Source: DASZHJ01 sp963735465
GTDB taxonomy: Bacteria > Pseudomonadota > Alphaproteobacteria > ATCC43930 > CGMCC-115725
Assembly (NCBI GenBank): GCA_963735465.1
Contig: CAVTLA010000001.1
Span: 4,796,240 to 4,860,239, forward strand
Direction of reading: 5' to 3'
DNA: 64,000 bases
Part shown: positions 36,679 to 45,511 of the stretch, piece after piece
How positions within the stretch are numbered: the first letter of the stretch is position 1
How the letters are laid out: each line of letters opens with the position of its first letter
Notes under the pieces: generated by a model
Seen by the model: the letters and a program-made list of their open reading frames with translations, nothing else
Told to the model about the DNA's origin: nothing
Database searches by the model: none
Program-made: the position numbers and the translations under genes

Positions 36679-38235
36679 ATGCCCGCTCAGCCCAGCCTGC
36701 AGAACATGTCCATGAGCGCCGTGCTGCTGCTCGTGCTCGGCATCGCGCTCTCCTTCGTTCTGGCGGCGCGCTCGTTCCAGCTTCGCCGCGTGCAGTTCGC
36801 CGGGCAGCCGGCGCTGCCGCGCTATCTCACCCGCCCCAACCTCTACGTCGTGGGATTGGTGGCTTATTCCGCCCTCGCCGGCGTCTTCTACCTGGCGCTC
36901 ATTCTCTATTGGGGGCCGCTCAGCGAGACCTTCGGGCCGATCTTCGGCGACGACAACTGGGTCGGCCAGCTCCTGCAGAAGCACGGCAGCGGCGCGCCGA
37001 ACCAGGATCTGATCCCCTGGCTCGCGGCGGCGGTGATGCTCTATCTCGTGCGCTGGGAGAGCAAGTACAACCCGCTCCTGATCATGCGCGAGTTCATCTT
37101 CGACGCGGTCAGCATTCCCCAGCGCGCGGTCGATGTCTATCAGGCGCTGCGCACCGCCGACTTCCGCACCCTCGGCGACGCCGAGATCGCGGAGGTGCTG
37201 GCGGCGCCGTCGGTCACCGCGGTGGCGTCCGGCGACTTCAAGCTCAACCGCAACACCGTCGAGTACAAATGGGCGCACATCTCCTATCTCTTCTTCCGCG
37301 CCCTCGATTTCGCCGAGCGGCAGTCCTATGAGTCGCTCTTCGGCGACGACATGCTGCGCTGGGAGAGCATCCGCGCCGACTACACGGTGGAGGGCGCGCG
37401 GGTCGCGGCCTGGAAGTCGTCGTCGCCGCCGCCGCATTACACCGAGACCCTGGAGCTGATCGGCACCCTCGACGACGTGACCCAGCGGCTCTATCGCCTG
37501 CTCGCCTGCGTCGCGGTCTTCGGCAACGGCGACGCCCAGGCGACCCAGAGCTTCGTGCGCGACGTGACGCGGCAGCTGCCGGCGGCGGCGGCGGTGAAGG
37601 ACCTGACGCCCTATCTTCTCCTGTTCATCGCCTCGATATTCGTGACGATCCTGATCGGGCGCGAGGTGTCGGTGGCGCTCTATCACGGGCTGATCGGCCC
37701 CGCCGACGACATCGTGCAGTTCGACGCCGCCAAGATGAGCTGGTGGTCGTCGGTCTCGATCCTGCTCTACATGCTGCCGGTGGCATTGATGTTCGCCTTC
37801 CGCTGCCGCCTCAAGCCGTACTTCCCCTTCGACGTCGCCCGCTACTGGAACCTCTACATCGCCTTCGCGGTGCTCGCCTTCGCGATCGCGGCGCTGACAC
37901 TCCCCACCATCTCCGGCCTGGCGCGCTTCGACCTCGCCTCGGCGGCCTATTGGAGCGGCGTTCAGCGCGAGATTCCCTGGTCGATCCTGCCCGGGCTGCT
38001 CTGCGGCTATGTGGCCTATCAGATGGATACGCCGGTCCGGCCGCGGGAGACCCGGCGCGAGATCCTGGTGGCGGGGCTCGGACGCTTCGGGATCTCGGTC
38101 GTGGTGGGGGTGCTGGTGCTGGGCTGGGCGGTGCGCTTGACCGGCGTCGTCGCCTCCCAAGGCTTCGTCATCGTGGTGACCGGCGCCCTCCTCGTCGGCG
38201 TCCTCGGCGCCATGTCGCGGTTCCGGACGAGTTAG
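36679..38235 (+). CDS. Large integral membrane protein of unknown function
   Basis: A 518-residue protein with about two N-terminal membrane segments (VLLLVLGIALSFVLAA, VVGLVAYSALAGVFYLALIL), a long cytoplasmic central part (about residues 100-310) with no known motif, and about five C-terminal segments (LTPYLLLFIASIFVTILI, VSILLYMLPVALMFAF, LYIAFAVLAFAIAAL, ILPGLLCGYVAYQM, FVIVVTGALLVGVLG). The start at 36679 has a GAGG site. I do not recognise the family; the layout suggests a sensor or a gated channel. Confidence 0.65.
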   Translation: MPAQPSLQNMSMSAVLLLVLGIALSFVLAARSFQLRRVQFAGQPALPRYLTRPNLYVVGLVAYSALAGVFYLALILYWGPLSETFGPIFGDDNWVGQLLQKHGSGAPNQDLIPWLAAAVMLYLVRWESKYNPLLIMREFIFDAVSIPQRAVDVYQALRTADFRTLGDAEIAEVLAAPSVTAVASGDFKLNRNTVEYKWAHISYLFFRALDFAERQSYESLFGDDMLRWESIRADYTVEGARVAAWKSSSPPPHYTETLELIGTLDDVTQRLYRLLACVAVFGNGDAQATQSFVRDVTRQLPAAAAVKDLTPYLLLFIASIFVTILIGREVSVALYHGLIGPADDIVQFDAAKMSWWSSVSILLYMLPVALMFAFRCRLKPYFPFDVARYWNLYIAFAVLAFAIAALTLPTISGLARFDLASAAYWSGVQREIPWSILPGLLCGYVAYQMDTPVRPRETRREILVAGLGRFGISVVVGVLVLGWAVRLTGVVASQGFVIVVTGALLVGVLGAMSRFRTS

Positions 38236-38258
38236 GGGGCGGGGCCGGGACTACGGTC

Positions 38259-38369
38259 GTGCGTCCTTCGACGCGCTTCGCTTGCTCAGGATGAGGCGTT
38301 TTTCTTCATGCCGTCACCAATATTCCTCATCCTGAGCAAGCGCCCGTTGGGCGCGCGTCGAAGGACGCA
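38259..38369. repeat. Palindromic intergenic repeat, copy 3
   Basis: The outer arms GTGCGTCCTTCGA/TCGAAGGACGCA and inner CTCAGGATGAGG/CCTCATCCTGAG are as in copies 1, 2 and 4. The middle arm CGCGCTTCGCTTG is shared with copy 1. It lies between two convergent genes and may act as a bidirectional terminator. Confidence 0.9.
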
Positions 38370-38386
38370 GGATGATTCCGCCGCCC

Positions 38387-38920
38387 TCACTCCGGCATCA
38401 ATCTCCGCCGGACTTCCTCGATGTCGCCGCGGTCGCTCAGCACCATGGAGTGGGGCGGGGCCGAGCGGCCGCCGTGATAGGTCTGGGCGCCGAGGATCAT
38501 CGCCACCGCGTCGCCGCCGTTGGCGAGCGGCACCAGCATGCGCTTGGTGAGAAGCGTGTCGCCGTCGTCGGTCTTGAGCACGCTCTCGGTATAGAGCGGC
38601 CGGCGGAGCTGGCGGATCTCGCTGTTGAGCTGGGTGAGGTAGCCCGCGTATTTGCTGCCCAGCGCCTCGTCGTGATAGCGGCCGGTGAGATCGACGCCGA
38701 GGCGCTCCACCATCTTGGTGCCCATCAGGCGATAGCGCCAGCGCGGCGGCGCATCCGCGAGCTCGACCATGAAGAGGAAGGGCAGCAGCGGCCGGGGAAT
38801 TTCCACGGGATCGATGTCCCGCCGGTCCGGCAGCGCACGTCCGCCGCGCTTCTTATCCCAATAGGAATAGAGCGAGAGGAGAAACGCGTCGTCGCTGCTG
38901 CTGGGGCTGGCCGCGGGCAT
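38387..38920 (-). CDS. PAS-domain protein (PAS_5-like), tandem copy A
   Basis: A 177-residue protein with one PAS-like fold: FLLSLYSYWDKKRGGRALPDRRDIDPVEIPRPLLPFLFMVEL, then WRYRLMGTKMVERLGVDLTGRYHDEAL. This is the DUF1318/PAS_5 pattern, in which a Trp-rich start is followed by RYRLVGT..... It has no output domain. The neighbour at 38,943 encodes a close paralogue. The gene may sense a small molecule for an unidentified partner. Confidence 0.82.
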   Translation of the reverse strand: MPAASPSSSDDAFLLSLYSYWDKKRGGRALPDRRDIDPVEIPRPLLPFLFMVELADAPPRWRYRLMGTKMVERLGVDLTGRYHDEALGSKYAGYLTQLNSEIRQLRRPLYTESVLKTDDGDTLLTKRMLVPLANGGDAVAMILGAQTYHGGRSAPPHSMVLSDRGDIEEVRRRLMPE

Positions 38921-38942
38921 GGCGCCCGACTGTAGCGCCGCC

Positions 38943-39467
38943 TCAGGCCGGCAGCAATCGCCGGCGGACCTCCTCGATGGCGCCGCCGTCGGTCAGCACC
39001 AGGGAATGGGCGGGGGCGGTGCGGCCGCCGTGATAGGTCTGCGCGCCAAGGATCATCGCCACCTCGCTGCCGCCGTTGGCGAGCGGCACCAGCAGGCGCT
39101 TGGTGAGGAGCACGCCGCCGTCGGTGCTGGTGAGGGTGCTCTCGGTGTAGATCGGCTGGCGCCGCTGGCGGACCTCGGCGTTGAGCGGCACGAGGTAATT
39201 GCTGTAGCGGCCGCCCAGCGCCTCGTCGAGATAGCGGCCGGTGAGATCGACGCCGAGCCGCTCCACCATCTCCGTCCCCATCAGACGGTAGCGCCAGCGG
39301 TCGGAGATGTTCGCGTATTCGACGATGAAGAGATAGGGCAGCAGGCCCGGCGGCATGTCCACGGGATCGATGTCGCGGCGCTCGGGCAACGGGCGGCCGG
39401 CGCGCTTCCCCTCCCAATAGGCGTGCAGCGCCAAAAGAAAACCGTCGCCGGTGGCGTCACGGGGCAT
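38943..39467 (-). CDS. PAS-domain protein (PAS_5-like), tandem copy B
   Basis: A 174-residue paralogue of the downstream gene, separated by only 22 bases. Shared blocks include RRDIDPV, WRYRLMGT, MVERLGVDLTGRY, DEALG and LVPLANGG. The start is set at MPRDATGD; upstream Mets add an unlikely Arg-rich leader. The two genes arose by tandem duplication and would be co-transcribed. The ends of the copies differ, so they have begun to diverge in specificity. Confidence 0.82.
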   Translation of the reverse strand: MPRDATGDGFLLALHAYWEGKRAGRPLPERRDIDPVDMPPGLLPYLFIVEYANISDRWRYRLMGTEMVERLGVDLTGRYLDEALGGRYSNYLVPLNAEVRQRRQPIYTESTLTSTDGGVLLTKRLLVPLANGGSEVAMILGAQTYHGGRTAPAHSLVLTDGGAIEEVRRRLLPA

Positions 39468-39681
39468 GCCCTTGAATGTAGGTCTGGCTCGCCGAAGGGC
39501 AACCAATGCGCCGCGGGCCAACGGGTGATGTCCGCCGCGGCGGCGGCGGCCGCGATACGGGTCGAGGCCGCGGGCAAATGCACCCACGGTTGATTCCGGC
39601 AATCGCCGTTGCTACTCTCCTCCAGCTAGTCGGAAGGGAAGCGGCGGCATCGATACGGTGTCCGCGGAGGTGGGGGTCATC

Positions 39682-40407
39682 ATGGGGTTGCACGTACGTT
39701 GGCGCGTGGCCGTTGCGGCGGCCGCGGCGGTTCTTCTGGCGGGTTGCGCGGCGGCGCCGGAGATTCCCTACGATCGCGGCACCGCCGGCGAGATCCACAG
39801 CATCGGCATCCTGACGCCGAGCTTTCCGGAGAAGCCGACGGTCTTCCTGGCGAGCACGCCGGGCCAGAGCTTCGGCCTCGTGGGCCTGATCATCGATACC
39901 AGCCTGCAGACCAGCCGGGAGTCGCATTTCACCACGCTGCTGCAGGAGCGGAGCTTCTCCGAGCAGGACTGCTTCGTCGCCAGCCTGACCGCGGGCTTGC
40001 AGGCCCAGGGCTATACGGTCGCGGTGGTTCCGTTCAAGCGCGAGACCAGGCAGGAGTTTGCCGTCAAGTATCCGACCGGACCCGCGCCCGATGTGGATGC
40101 CTATCTCGATCTGGTGGCCACCACCTACGGCTATATGGCCACCGGCATCGGCGCCGACACGCCCTATCGTCCCTGGCTCGAGGTGCGCGCGCGCCTGGTG
40201 AATGCCCGGGACGGCAGCGTGCTGATGCAGGACATCGTGGTCTACAATCCCCTCAACGGGCGCGACCACGTGGTGACCATCGCGCCCGACCCGGCGCGCC
40301 AGTACTACAACTTCGATTCGCTGATGGCCGATCCCGACGGCGCGGTGGTCGGATTGCGCCTGGCGACGGAGCAGTCGGCGCAGACCGTCAGCAAGCTCCT
40401 GCAGTAG
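39682..40407 (+). CDS. Lipoprotein of unknown function
   Basis: A 241-residue protein with lipobox LLAGC (VAVAAAAAVLLAGC), so Cys at about residue 22 is lipidated. The mature part has beta-rich segments (IHSIGILTPSFPEKPTVFLAST, YTVAVVPFKRETRQEF, YLDLVATTYGYMATG, VLMQDIVVYNPLNGRD) like periplasmic proteins with an anti-parallel sheet. A GGAGGT site lies 11 bases upstream of ATG 39682. It is paired with a second lipoprotein gene 8 bases downstream. Family unknown. Confidence 0.65.
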   Translation: MGLHVRWRVAVAAAAAVLLAGCAAAPEIPYDRGTAGEIHSIGILTPSFPEKPTVFLASTPGQSFGLVGLIIDTSLQTSRESHFTTLLQERSFSEQDCFVASLTAGLQAQGYTVAVVPFKRETRQEFAVKYPTGPAPDVDAYLDLVATTYGYMATGIGADTPYRPWLEVRARLVNARDGSVLMQDIVVYNPLNGRDHVVTIAPDPARQYYNFDSLMADPDGAVVGLRLATEQSAQTVSKLLQ

Positions 40408-40415
40408 AGGCCACG

Positions 40416-41060
40416 ATGGCGCGATCGATCTTTCCGCCGAGGTCGGCGGCGCTTCTGGCTCTCGTGGCGCTCGGCGCCTGCGCGGCGCCGCCCGACGTGC
40501 CGCCGATCCTCAGCCTCGACGGCCGCGCCTGCGCGACGGGGCCGGAGCTCGTCACCGCGCATCCCGTGCCGCTCGACGGCGGCAAGGAAACCAAGGTCGC
40601 GGTCAGCACCGACGCCGACATCGCCTGCATGCAGTCGGCGGACGGCACGCGCAGCTCCTATGTGGCGTTCAGCCTGCCGACGTCTCCCGGGCGCTATCTC
40701 GTCACCGTCAAGAGCATGCCGGTGGGCCAGACGCTGTTCTCGCCGCGGATCCTGCTGCTGGACGGACTCGGCCATCCCGTGCGGGAACTGTCCCGCGACG
40801 TCTTCATGTTCCATGGCGCGACGCTCTACGCGGGGGTCCAGGCGACGCCGGACGAGCGCTATCTCGTGGTCGCCTCCGACCCGCCCACGGTCGGGCAGCA
40901 GGTCTCCCAGCTCGCCGGCAGCACGCAGGTCAACGGTTATCCGGTGCCGGGCGGCGGGAGTTTCATCATGCACACCGGCTCCGAAGCGATAAAGACGCTG
41001 ATCCTTTCCCACAACGGCAACCTGTCCGTCACCGCCCAGCCGATGCCGAGGGTGAATTGA
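40416..41060 (+). CDS. Second lipoprotein of the pair
   Basis: A 214-residue protein with signal and lipobox ALVALGACAAPP (Cys at about residue 22). Its mature region has two beta-sandwich-like blocks (YVAFSLPTSPGRYLVTVKSMPVGQTLFSPRILLLDGLGHPVREL and ATLYAGVQATPDERYLVVASDPPTVGQQ), resembling MalM-like or carbohydrate-linked periplasmic proteins, without a firm family match. It starts 8 bases after the preceding stop, so the pair is an operon. It converges with the terminase gene over 7 bases. Confidence 0.65.
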   Translation: MARSIFPPRSAALLALVALGACAAPPDVPPILSLDGRACATGPELVTAHPVPLDGGKETKVAVSTDADIACMQSADGTRSSYVAFSLPTSPGRYLVTVKSMPVGQTLFSPRILLLDGLGHPVRELSRDVFMFHGATLYAGVQATPDERYLVVASDPPTVGQQVSQLAGSTQVNGYPVPGGGSFIMHTGSEAIKTLILSHNGNLSVTAQPMPRVN

Positions 41061-41067
41061 GGGCGAC

Positions 41068-41643
41068 TTAGCGGTCGGCGTCCGCCGCGAGCGCGCGCGA
41101 ATTGCTCCTCTCCTTCGCCTCCCGCAGGCGCTGGACGCGCTCCATGATCAGCTCGCGGGCGCGCTTGGCCGAAGCTACGATCTCCTCGCCGGTGCGCGCG
41201 CGCTCGGCGCCGGCACCGCGCTCGCCGAGGAGGCCGAGGTGGCGGGCGAGGAGCTCGAGGGCGCGCAGCTTGCTGTGAAGCCGGACCCGCGTCGGCCCGC
41301 CCTCGGGAAAGGCCACGATCTCCTGGATCGCCGCCTTGTCGTCGTCGGCGAGCGTGTCGTGCGGCTTGAGCTTCAGGCCCGCGGGGCCCCACTCGGCAAT
41401 GCGGGTGGGCTCGGCGAAGGCGACGCGCGCCAGCTCCAGCAGCACGCGGGCGGATGTCACGCGCAGGCTCCGCCCGCGCTCGTCGATCGCCGCCTTGACC
41501 GCCGCCGCGACGTCGGGCCGGCGTAGCAGCTGGCAGCCGATCTGACAGTGCACGCGAGGCGAATACCCCGCGCGGAGCGCCGCCTGGGAGGCGTTGAGAT
41601 CGACCAGGTACTCCTCGACGAAACGCTGATGGCGTGGGGACAT
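41068..41643 (-). CDS. Phage terminase small subunit (remnant)
   Basis: A 191-residue protein whose N-terminus is a Terminase_2 HTH: HQRFVEEYLVDLNASQAALRAGYSPRVHCQIGCQLLRRPDVAAAVKAAI. It binds pac or cos sites and recruits the large subunit. No large subunit, portal or capsid gene is nearby, so it is the only phage gene left and marks the left edge of the defence/TA island. Confidence 0.85.
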   Translation of the reverse strand: MSPRHQRFVEEYLVDLNASQAALRAGYSPRVHCQIGCQLLRRPDVAAAVKAAIDERGRSLRVTSARVLLELARVAFAEPTRIAEWGPAGLKLKPHDTLADDDKAAIQEIVAFPEGGPTRVRLHSKLRALELLARHLGLLGERGAGAERARTGEEIVASAKRARELIMERVQRLREAKERSNSRALAADADR

Positions 41644-41804
41644 GGGGGAATGCTCCGTGGCTGGAGGGGAAAGGGACCTCCCCGGAAATGCGGCGCGGAT
41701 GCGGGCGCGCTGAAGCGGCGTCGGCCCGGTGAGGGGGCGACGCGGAACAGATCAAATGATGACGAAGATCGCCTGAAGGCGACGGTGTCAGCTCCCGCCG
41801 CGGT

Positions 41805-42110
41805 TCACGCCGCGTCGACGAGATCGAGCTTGAGCCTGAGGCCCAGCGCGGCAGCGGCGCGCTTCAGCGTGGCGAGGGAGACCGCGTCGTTCTCCGGGTC
41901 GAGCACGCGATAGATCTCGGTCCGCGACGTGCCAAGCTTCGCCGCGAGCGCCGTCTTCGACAGCTTCTGGCGCTTCATCGCGGCGCCGAGCTGCCAGGCG
42001 ATGACGGCCTTGATGGCGTGCTCGTAGACCTCGTCGCGAAGCCCGTGCTCCTCGAGGAAGCTCTCGAGGGTGTCGCCCGCCGGGCTGCGTGCGCGCTTCT
42101 TGCGGGCCAT
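41805..42110 (-). CDS. HigA-type XRE antitoxin
   Basis: A 101-residue protein with a C-terminal HTH: LSKTALAAKLGTSRTEIYRVLDPENDAVSLATLKRAAAALGLRLKLDLVD. It lies downstream of a Gp49/HigB-type toxin gene, with only 2 bases between them; toxin-first order is typical of HigBA. The start is the Met of MARKKRARSPAG rather than a longer upstream Met. Binding to the palindrome at 42,486 is inferred. Confidence 0.85.
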   Translation of the reverse strand: MARKKRARSPAGDTLESFLEEHGLRDEVYEHAIKAVIAWQLGAAMKRQKLSKTALAAKLGTSRTEIYRVLDPENDAVSLATLKRAAAALGLRLKLDLVDAA

Positions 42111-42112
42111 CG

Positions 42113-42463
42113 CTAGTGACCTTTCCGACGCTGGTAGTCCGCCCACCGCGCTTGCGCCGTCGCGATCTCGGCTTGTTGTCGCGCCGGCTTCTTCTGGTGT
42201 CCGTGCAGCAGGATCATCGAGCATCCGTCGAGGCCGAAGAGGACTCTGGCTTCAACTTTGCCGCGTCCGATGGTGGAGCGCACCTCGCGCAGCCCGTTGC
42301 CGACCGGGCGGCAAGTGGGCATTCCGATCGGCCAGCCGAACTCGCAGATCGCGATATCGCGCCCGACGATCTTGCGATCCCGCTCCGGAAGATCCAGCAG
42401 CCAATCCCGCACCGGCTGACTCCCCGCTGCCGTCCGATAGAACCGCGCCGTGATGCGTTTCAT
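42113..42463 (-). CDS. HigB-type (Gp49) RelE-superfamily toxin
   Basis: A 116-residue protein: FYRTAAGSQPVRDWLLDLPERDRKIVGRDIAICEFGWPIGMPTCRPVGNGLREVRSTI, then KVEARVLFGLDGCSMILLHGHQKKPARQQAEIATAQARW. The LREVR and the R/LFG.. HGF-like KK block are signatures of phage Gp49/HigB-type mRNA interferases. Its product is likely neutralised by the downstream XRE protein. Confidence 0.88.
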   Translation of the reverse strand: MKRITARFYRTAAGSQPVRDWLLDLPERDRKIVGRDIAICEFGWPIGMPTCRPVGNGLREVRSTIGRGKVEARVLFGLDGCSMILLHGHQKKPARQQAEIATAQARWADYQRRKGH

Positions 42464-42485
42464 GGCGTCGCCGGCGGGGACAAAT

Positions 42486-42501
42486 GTACCTTATAAGGTA
42501 C
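42486..42501. promoter_or_regulatory. 16-bp perfect palindrome upstream of higBA
   Basis: The sequence GTACCTTATAAGGTAC is its own reverse complement. It lies 23 bases upstream of the toxin start in an AT-rich stretch, the position expected for the operator of a self-repressed HigBA operon. The binding protein is inferred to be the XRE antitoxin. Confidence 0.75.
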
Positions 42502-42607
42502 GATATTACAAGGAGCAGCTATCTCGCGGGGAGACGAGAAATGCGGCGACAACCAAGCGCGGAACCGAAATAAACGGCTCGTGGGAGCCGATATCCATCG
42601 CGCCTAT

Positions 42608-42645
42608 TGTTCATGTTTTGTACCACATCAAGCGCATTTGGTCAA
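42608..42645. repeat. 38-bp imperfect direct repeat, left copy
   Basis: The segment begins TGTTCATGTTTTGTACCACA and ends GTCAA. It matches 43,406-43,443 at 32 of 38 positions in the same orientation. The two copies flank the HepT-MntA genes. See the findings. Confidence 0.75.
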
Positions 42646-42671
42646 TCTGTACCTGGGCATGGGTGGGGCAC

Positions 42672-43037
42672 TTAGCTGCTGCTTGAAGGCGGTTGTGCGT
42701 CTTTGCCGAGGAGTGCCGTCAGCGCTTTCTCGAGCTGCGGCAGGTTTTCCTCGATCACGCGCCACACCGTCGCCGGGTCGATCACGGCATAGCCGTGGAT
42801 GAGAATATTTCGGAAGGCGATGATGCGTGGCAGATGCGGCACCTTCGCCGCCAGCTCGGGATCGACCTTCGCCAGTTGGTTCAAGGCCTCGCCGATGATT
42901 TCAAACTGGCGCTCTACCGCCGACCGGAGCAGCAGATCCCGTGTGAAGTCATCTCGACTTTTGCCGCGCGTGAACTCGACGATTGCACGGGTGGCCTGAT
43001 GCGCATCCCAGAGATAGGTCTGCGGCTCACGCCGCAT
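42672..43037 (-). CDS. hepT: HepT-type toxin (DUF86)
   Basis: A 121-residue protein with the HEPN active motif R....H.Y as RNILIHGY (about residue 76), preceded by FEIIGEALNQLAKVDPELAAKVPHLPRIIAF. HepT is an RNase toxin whose Tyr in this motif is AMPylated by MntA. The gene overlaps the 3' end of the mntA gene by 11 bases. Together they form a HEPN-MNT toxin-antitoxin pair. Confidence 0.93.
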   Translation of the reverse strand: MRREPQTYLWDAHQATRAIVEFTRGKSRDDFTRDLLLRSAVERQFEIIGEALNQLAKVDPELAAKVPHLPRIIAFRNILIHGYAVIDPATVWRVIEENLPQLEKALTALLGKDAQPPSSSS

Positions 43038-43335
43038 AGACGGTCTCGCGGCTCCCCTCGATGCTGGCCTTGAGATGTGGATTATTGACCGCGTCGGGCA
43101 TCACGAGATCGACCGACCGCCCGAGCAGCGTTTCGAGCGCTTCCTTGAGGCCGAAATAGGCATCGAGCGCGGGTATCTTGGGGTCGCGCTCGAATTCGAC
43201 GAGGAAGTCGAGATCGCTGCGCTGGGCGTCGAAATCGCCGCGCGCGGCGGAGCCAAACAGATCAAGTCGCCGCACGCGAAAGCGCCGGCACAGATCCCCG
43301 AGTTCGGCGATACGCTGCTTCACGATCGGCTGCAT
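43027..43335 (-). CDS. mntA: MntA-type nucleotidyltransferase antitoxin
   Basis: A 102-residue minimal nucleotidyltransferase: RLDLFGSAARGDFDAQRSDLDFLVEF (about 23-48) carries the GSxARGD...SD.D motif with its metal-binding Asp pair. It AMPylates the toxin. Translation overlap with hepT is 11 bases. An imperfect direct repeat of the one left of hepT lies about 70 bases upstream of its start. Confidence 0.93.
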   Translation of the reverse strand: MQPIVKQRIAELGDLCRRFRVRRLDLFGSAARGDFDAQRSDLDFLVEFERDPKIPALDAYFGLKEALETLLGRSVDLVMPDAVNNPHLKASIEGSRETVYAA

Positions 43336-43405
43336 GGCACTTAATTCTAACCAGATTGGTCCGACGCCACGACTCAGGGCTTCAGTCGAAAGCCACCATG
43401 GCCAC

Positions 43406-43443
43406 TGTTCACGTTTTGTGCCATATCAAACGCGTTTTGTCAA
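43406..43443. repeat. 38-bp imperfect direct repeat, right copy
   Basis: The segment begins TGTTCACGTTTTGTGCCATA and ends GTCAA, with six differences from the copy at 42,608. It lies about 70 bases upstream of mntA on the far side of the TA module. Confidence 0.75.
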
Positions 43444-43534
43444 GCGGTTTCGCTTGCGGGCAGGCTCCGTGCACACCTTATCGCGGTGAGACATGGCGTG
43501 ACGGCACCGCAATGGTTGCGGCAGAATGCGGGCG

Positions 43535-45055
43535 ATGAATAACTTCGTCCGCAATCCCATTCTCAACACTCCCTACGATCCGCCGGAACGGCATTGGGAC
43601 CTCGATGAGCACGGGCAGCCGACCGGTACCGAGAAGGATGGTCGCCGCCCGCATCGCTACGTCGTCCCCGTAGCCGCGAGCCGGCGGCGTCCGCAGCAGG
43701 GCGCGCTGCCCTACGAGACCGAGGAAACCAGCGACAACACGCTGGTTACGTCGATCCGGCCGCAGGTCGATGCCTGGCGCCGACTGCCGCCTTCGCAATG
43801 GGGCGTGACGGCGGAGACCGAGCGGCTCCTGCGCTGGTGGCGCGATCGAAGCGTGCGGGATCTTCCATTTTTCTTCTGCCAGATCGAGGCGGTCGAAACG
43901 ATCATCTGGCTCACCGAGGTGGCGCCAAAGTCCTTCCACGACAGGATCGTGGAGGCGAACGACACCGCCAATCCCGGCCTCTTCCGCATTGCCGCCAAGA
44001 TGGCGACCGGCTCCGGCAAGACGACCGTCATGGCGCATGCTGATCGCCTGGCAGGCGATCAATGCCGCGCGCCGGCCGAACTCGACGCGGTACTCCACCG
44101 GATTTCTCATCATCACGCCCGGCATCACCATCCGCGATCGCCTGCGGGTCTTGAAGCCGGAAGAACCCGACAATTATTTCGACGACCCCAAGCGTCGCAT
44201 CATTCCGCCGGAGATGGTGTCGGATCTCCGGAAGGCGCGGGTCGTCGTCACCAATTTCCATGCGTTCCAACTCCGTGAGAAGATTGAGCTTTCGCCGACC
44301 TCGCGGAAACTTCTGGGGGACCGGGGCGAGGAGAAGCATTTTCCCGAGACCGATGGCGAGATGATGAACGCATTGCGCCGGAGCTCATGGGACTGAAGCG
44401 CATCGTCGTCTTGAACGATGAAGCCCATCACTGCTACCGCCGTAAGCCCGGCGAGAGCGAGGAAAGCCTCACCGATTCTGAAGACCGGGCAGAAGCGAAG
44501 AAGAATGAGGAAGCCGCCCGTATCTGGATTTCTGGGCTCGAGACCTTTGCCCGCAAGATCGGTCTTGCCGTGGTCTACGACCTGTCGGCGACGCCATTCT
44601 TCCTGCGCGGCTCAGGCTATCCCGAGGGAACTCTCTTCCCCTGGGTAGTCTCGGATTTCTCGCTCATGGATGCGATCGAATGCGGCATCGTGAAAACGCC
44701 CCGCTTGCCGGTGTTGGATGATGCAGTCCAAGGCGACATGCCGAAATATCGCGCGCTCTATCAGAACCTTCCGGCGCGTAGCCTGCCTAAGAAAGGCCGC
44801 CGGACGGGTGGCAAGGATCTCGATCCCGAGCAACTTCCCGAGCTGTTGCGTGGCGCCCTGGAGGCGCTTTATCGTCACTACGAGAAAACGTCCACGAAAT
44901 GGGAAGAAGTCGGTATTGGCAGGCCACCGGTCTTCATTGTCGTTGCCAACAATACCGCGACGTCGAAACTCATCTACGATTTCATCGCCGGCTACGAGAA
45001 GACGGAAGGTGAGGGCGACCAAGCGCGCACCCGCATTGTCGACGGCTGGTGCTGA
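43535..45055 (+). pseudogene. Type III-like restriction enzyme (DEAD/DEAH helicase) N-terminal part, truncated and frameshifted
   Basis: NFVRNPILNTPYDPPERHWDLDEHG matches the N-terminus of BPTD_3080-like restriction endonucleases. Walker A is AAKMATGSGKTTVM, motif II is LNDEAHHCYRRK, and motif III is DLSATPFFLRGSG. Frame breaks occur at about 44,033 (GCGCATGCTG) and 44,368. The sequence stops at 45,055 after RTRIVDGW, where intact enzymes go on with several hundred residues of second helicase domain and nuclease; these are absent. The loss of the 3' half is real deletion, not a base error. The partner methylase C-terminal half follows after an HigA gene. Confidence 0.82.
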
Positions 45056-45169
45056 GATCGTGTGCTTCGATTTCCCGCCTCAGAAGGCGGCCCAGATGGA
45101 TCTCTGTGGCGGCGCGCGCGGCCAGTCCCCGCGGCGGCGGACGATCAGGCCTGACCCTCGAAGCTCCAC

Positions 45170-45511
45170 TCACGCCGCGTCCGCCGGCCGCACCCGCCGT
45201 GCAATCTCGCGTCCACGCTCGCGTTGAACCGTCGCGATGTCGTGTTGACCTTGGAGATCGATCCAGAACTGGGCGCTGTTTCCGAAGTAGCGACCAAGAC
45301 GCACCGCCGTGTCGGCGGTGATGGAGCGGCGGCCATTCAGAATGTCGGTGATACGACCTGTGGGCACGCCGAGATCGAGCGCCAGTCGGCTGGCGCTGAG
45401 CCGACGAGCCCCGATCTCGCGCTTTAGGATGCGGCCTGGATGGGCGGTCACGTTTGTCGCGGCTTTGAGTTTTTTGCGTGATCGTTTTGTCGTGGCGCGC
45501 GATCTGCTCAC
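45170..45511 (-). CDS. HigA-family addiction module antitoxin, orphan
   Basis: A 113-residue protein with HPGRILKREIGARRLSASRLALDLGVPTGRITDILNGRRSITADTAVRLGRYFGNSAQFWIDLQGQHDIATV, the canonical HigA HTH and its NSAQFWIDLQ. The toxin that normally precedes it is missing: upstream bases are occupied by the methylase fragment on the other strand. It sits exactly where the broken restriction gene ends and the broken methylase begins. Confidence 0.9.
   Translation of the reverse strand: MSRSRATTKRSRKKLKAATNVTAHPGRILKREIGARRLSASRLALDLGVPTGRITDILNGRRSITADTAVRLGRYFGNSAQFWIDLQGQHDIATVQRERGREIARRVRPADAA

Noticed and set aside
36517..38160. A 547-residue minus-strand open frame opposite the membrane protein
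   Set aside because: It is an antisense frame with charged, repetitive composition and no start context, while the plus strand gives a coherent membrane topology.
42100..43500. Additional small open frames on the plus strand between the TA genes
   Set aside because: They are antisense to HigB, HepT and MntA, whose motifs are clear, and none has a convincing start or composition.
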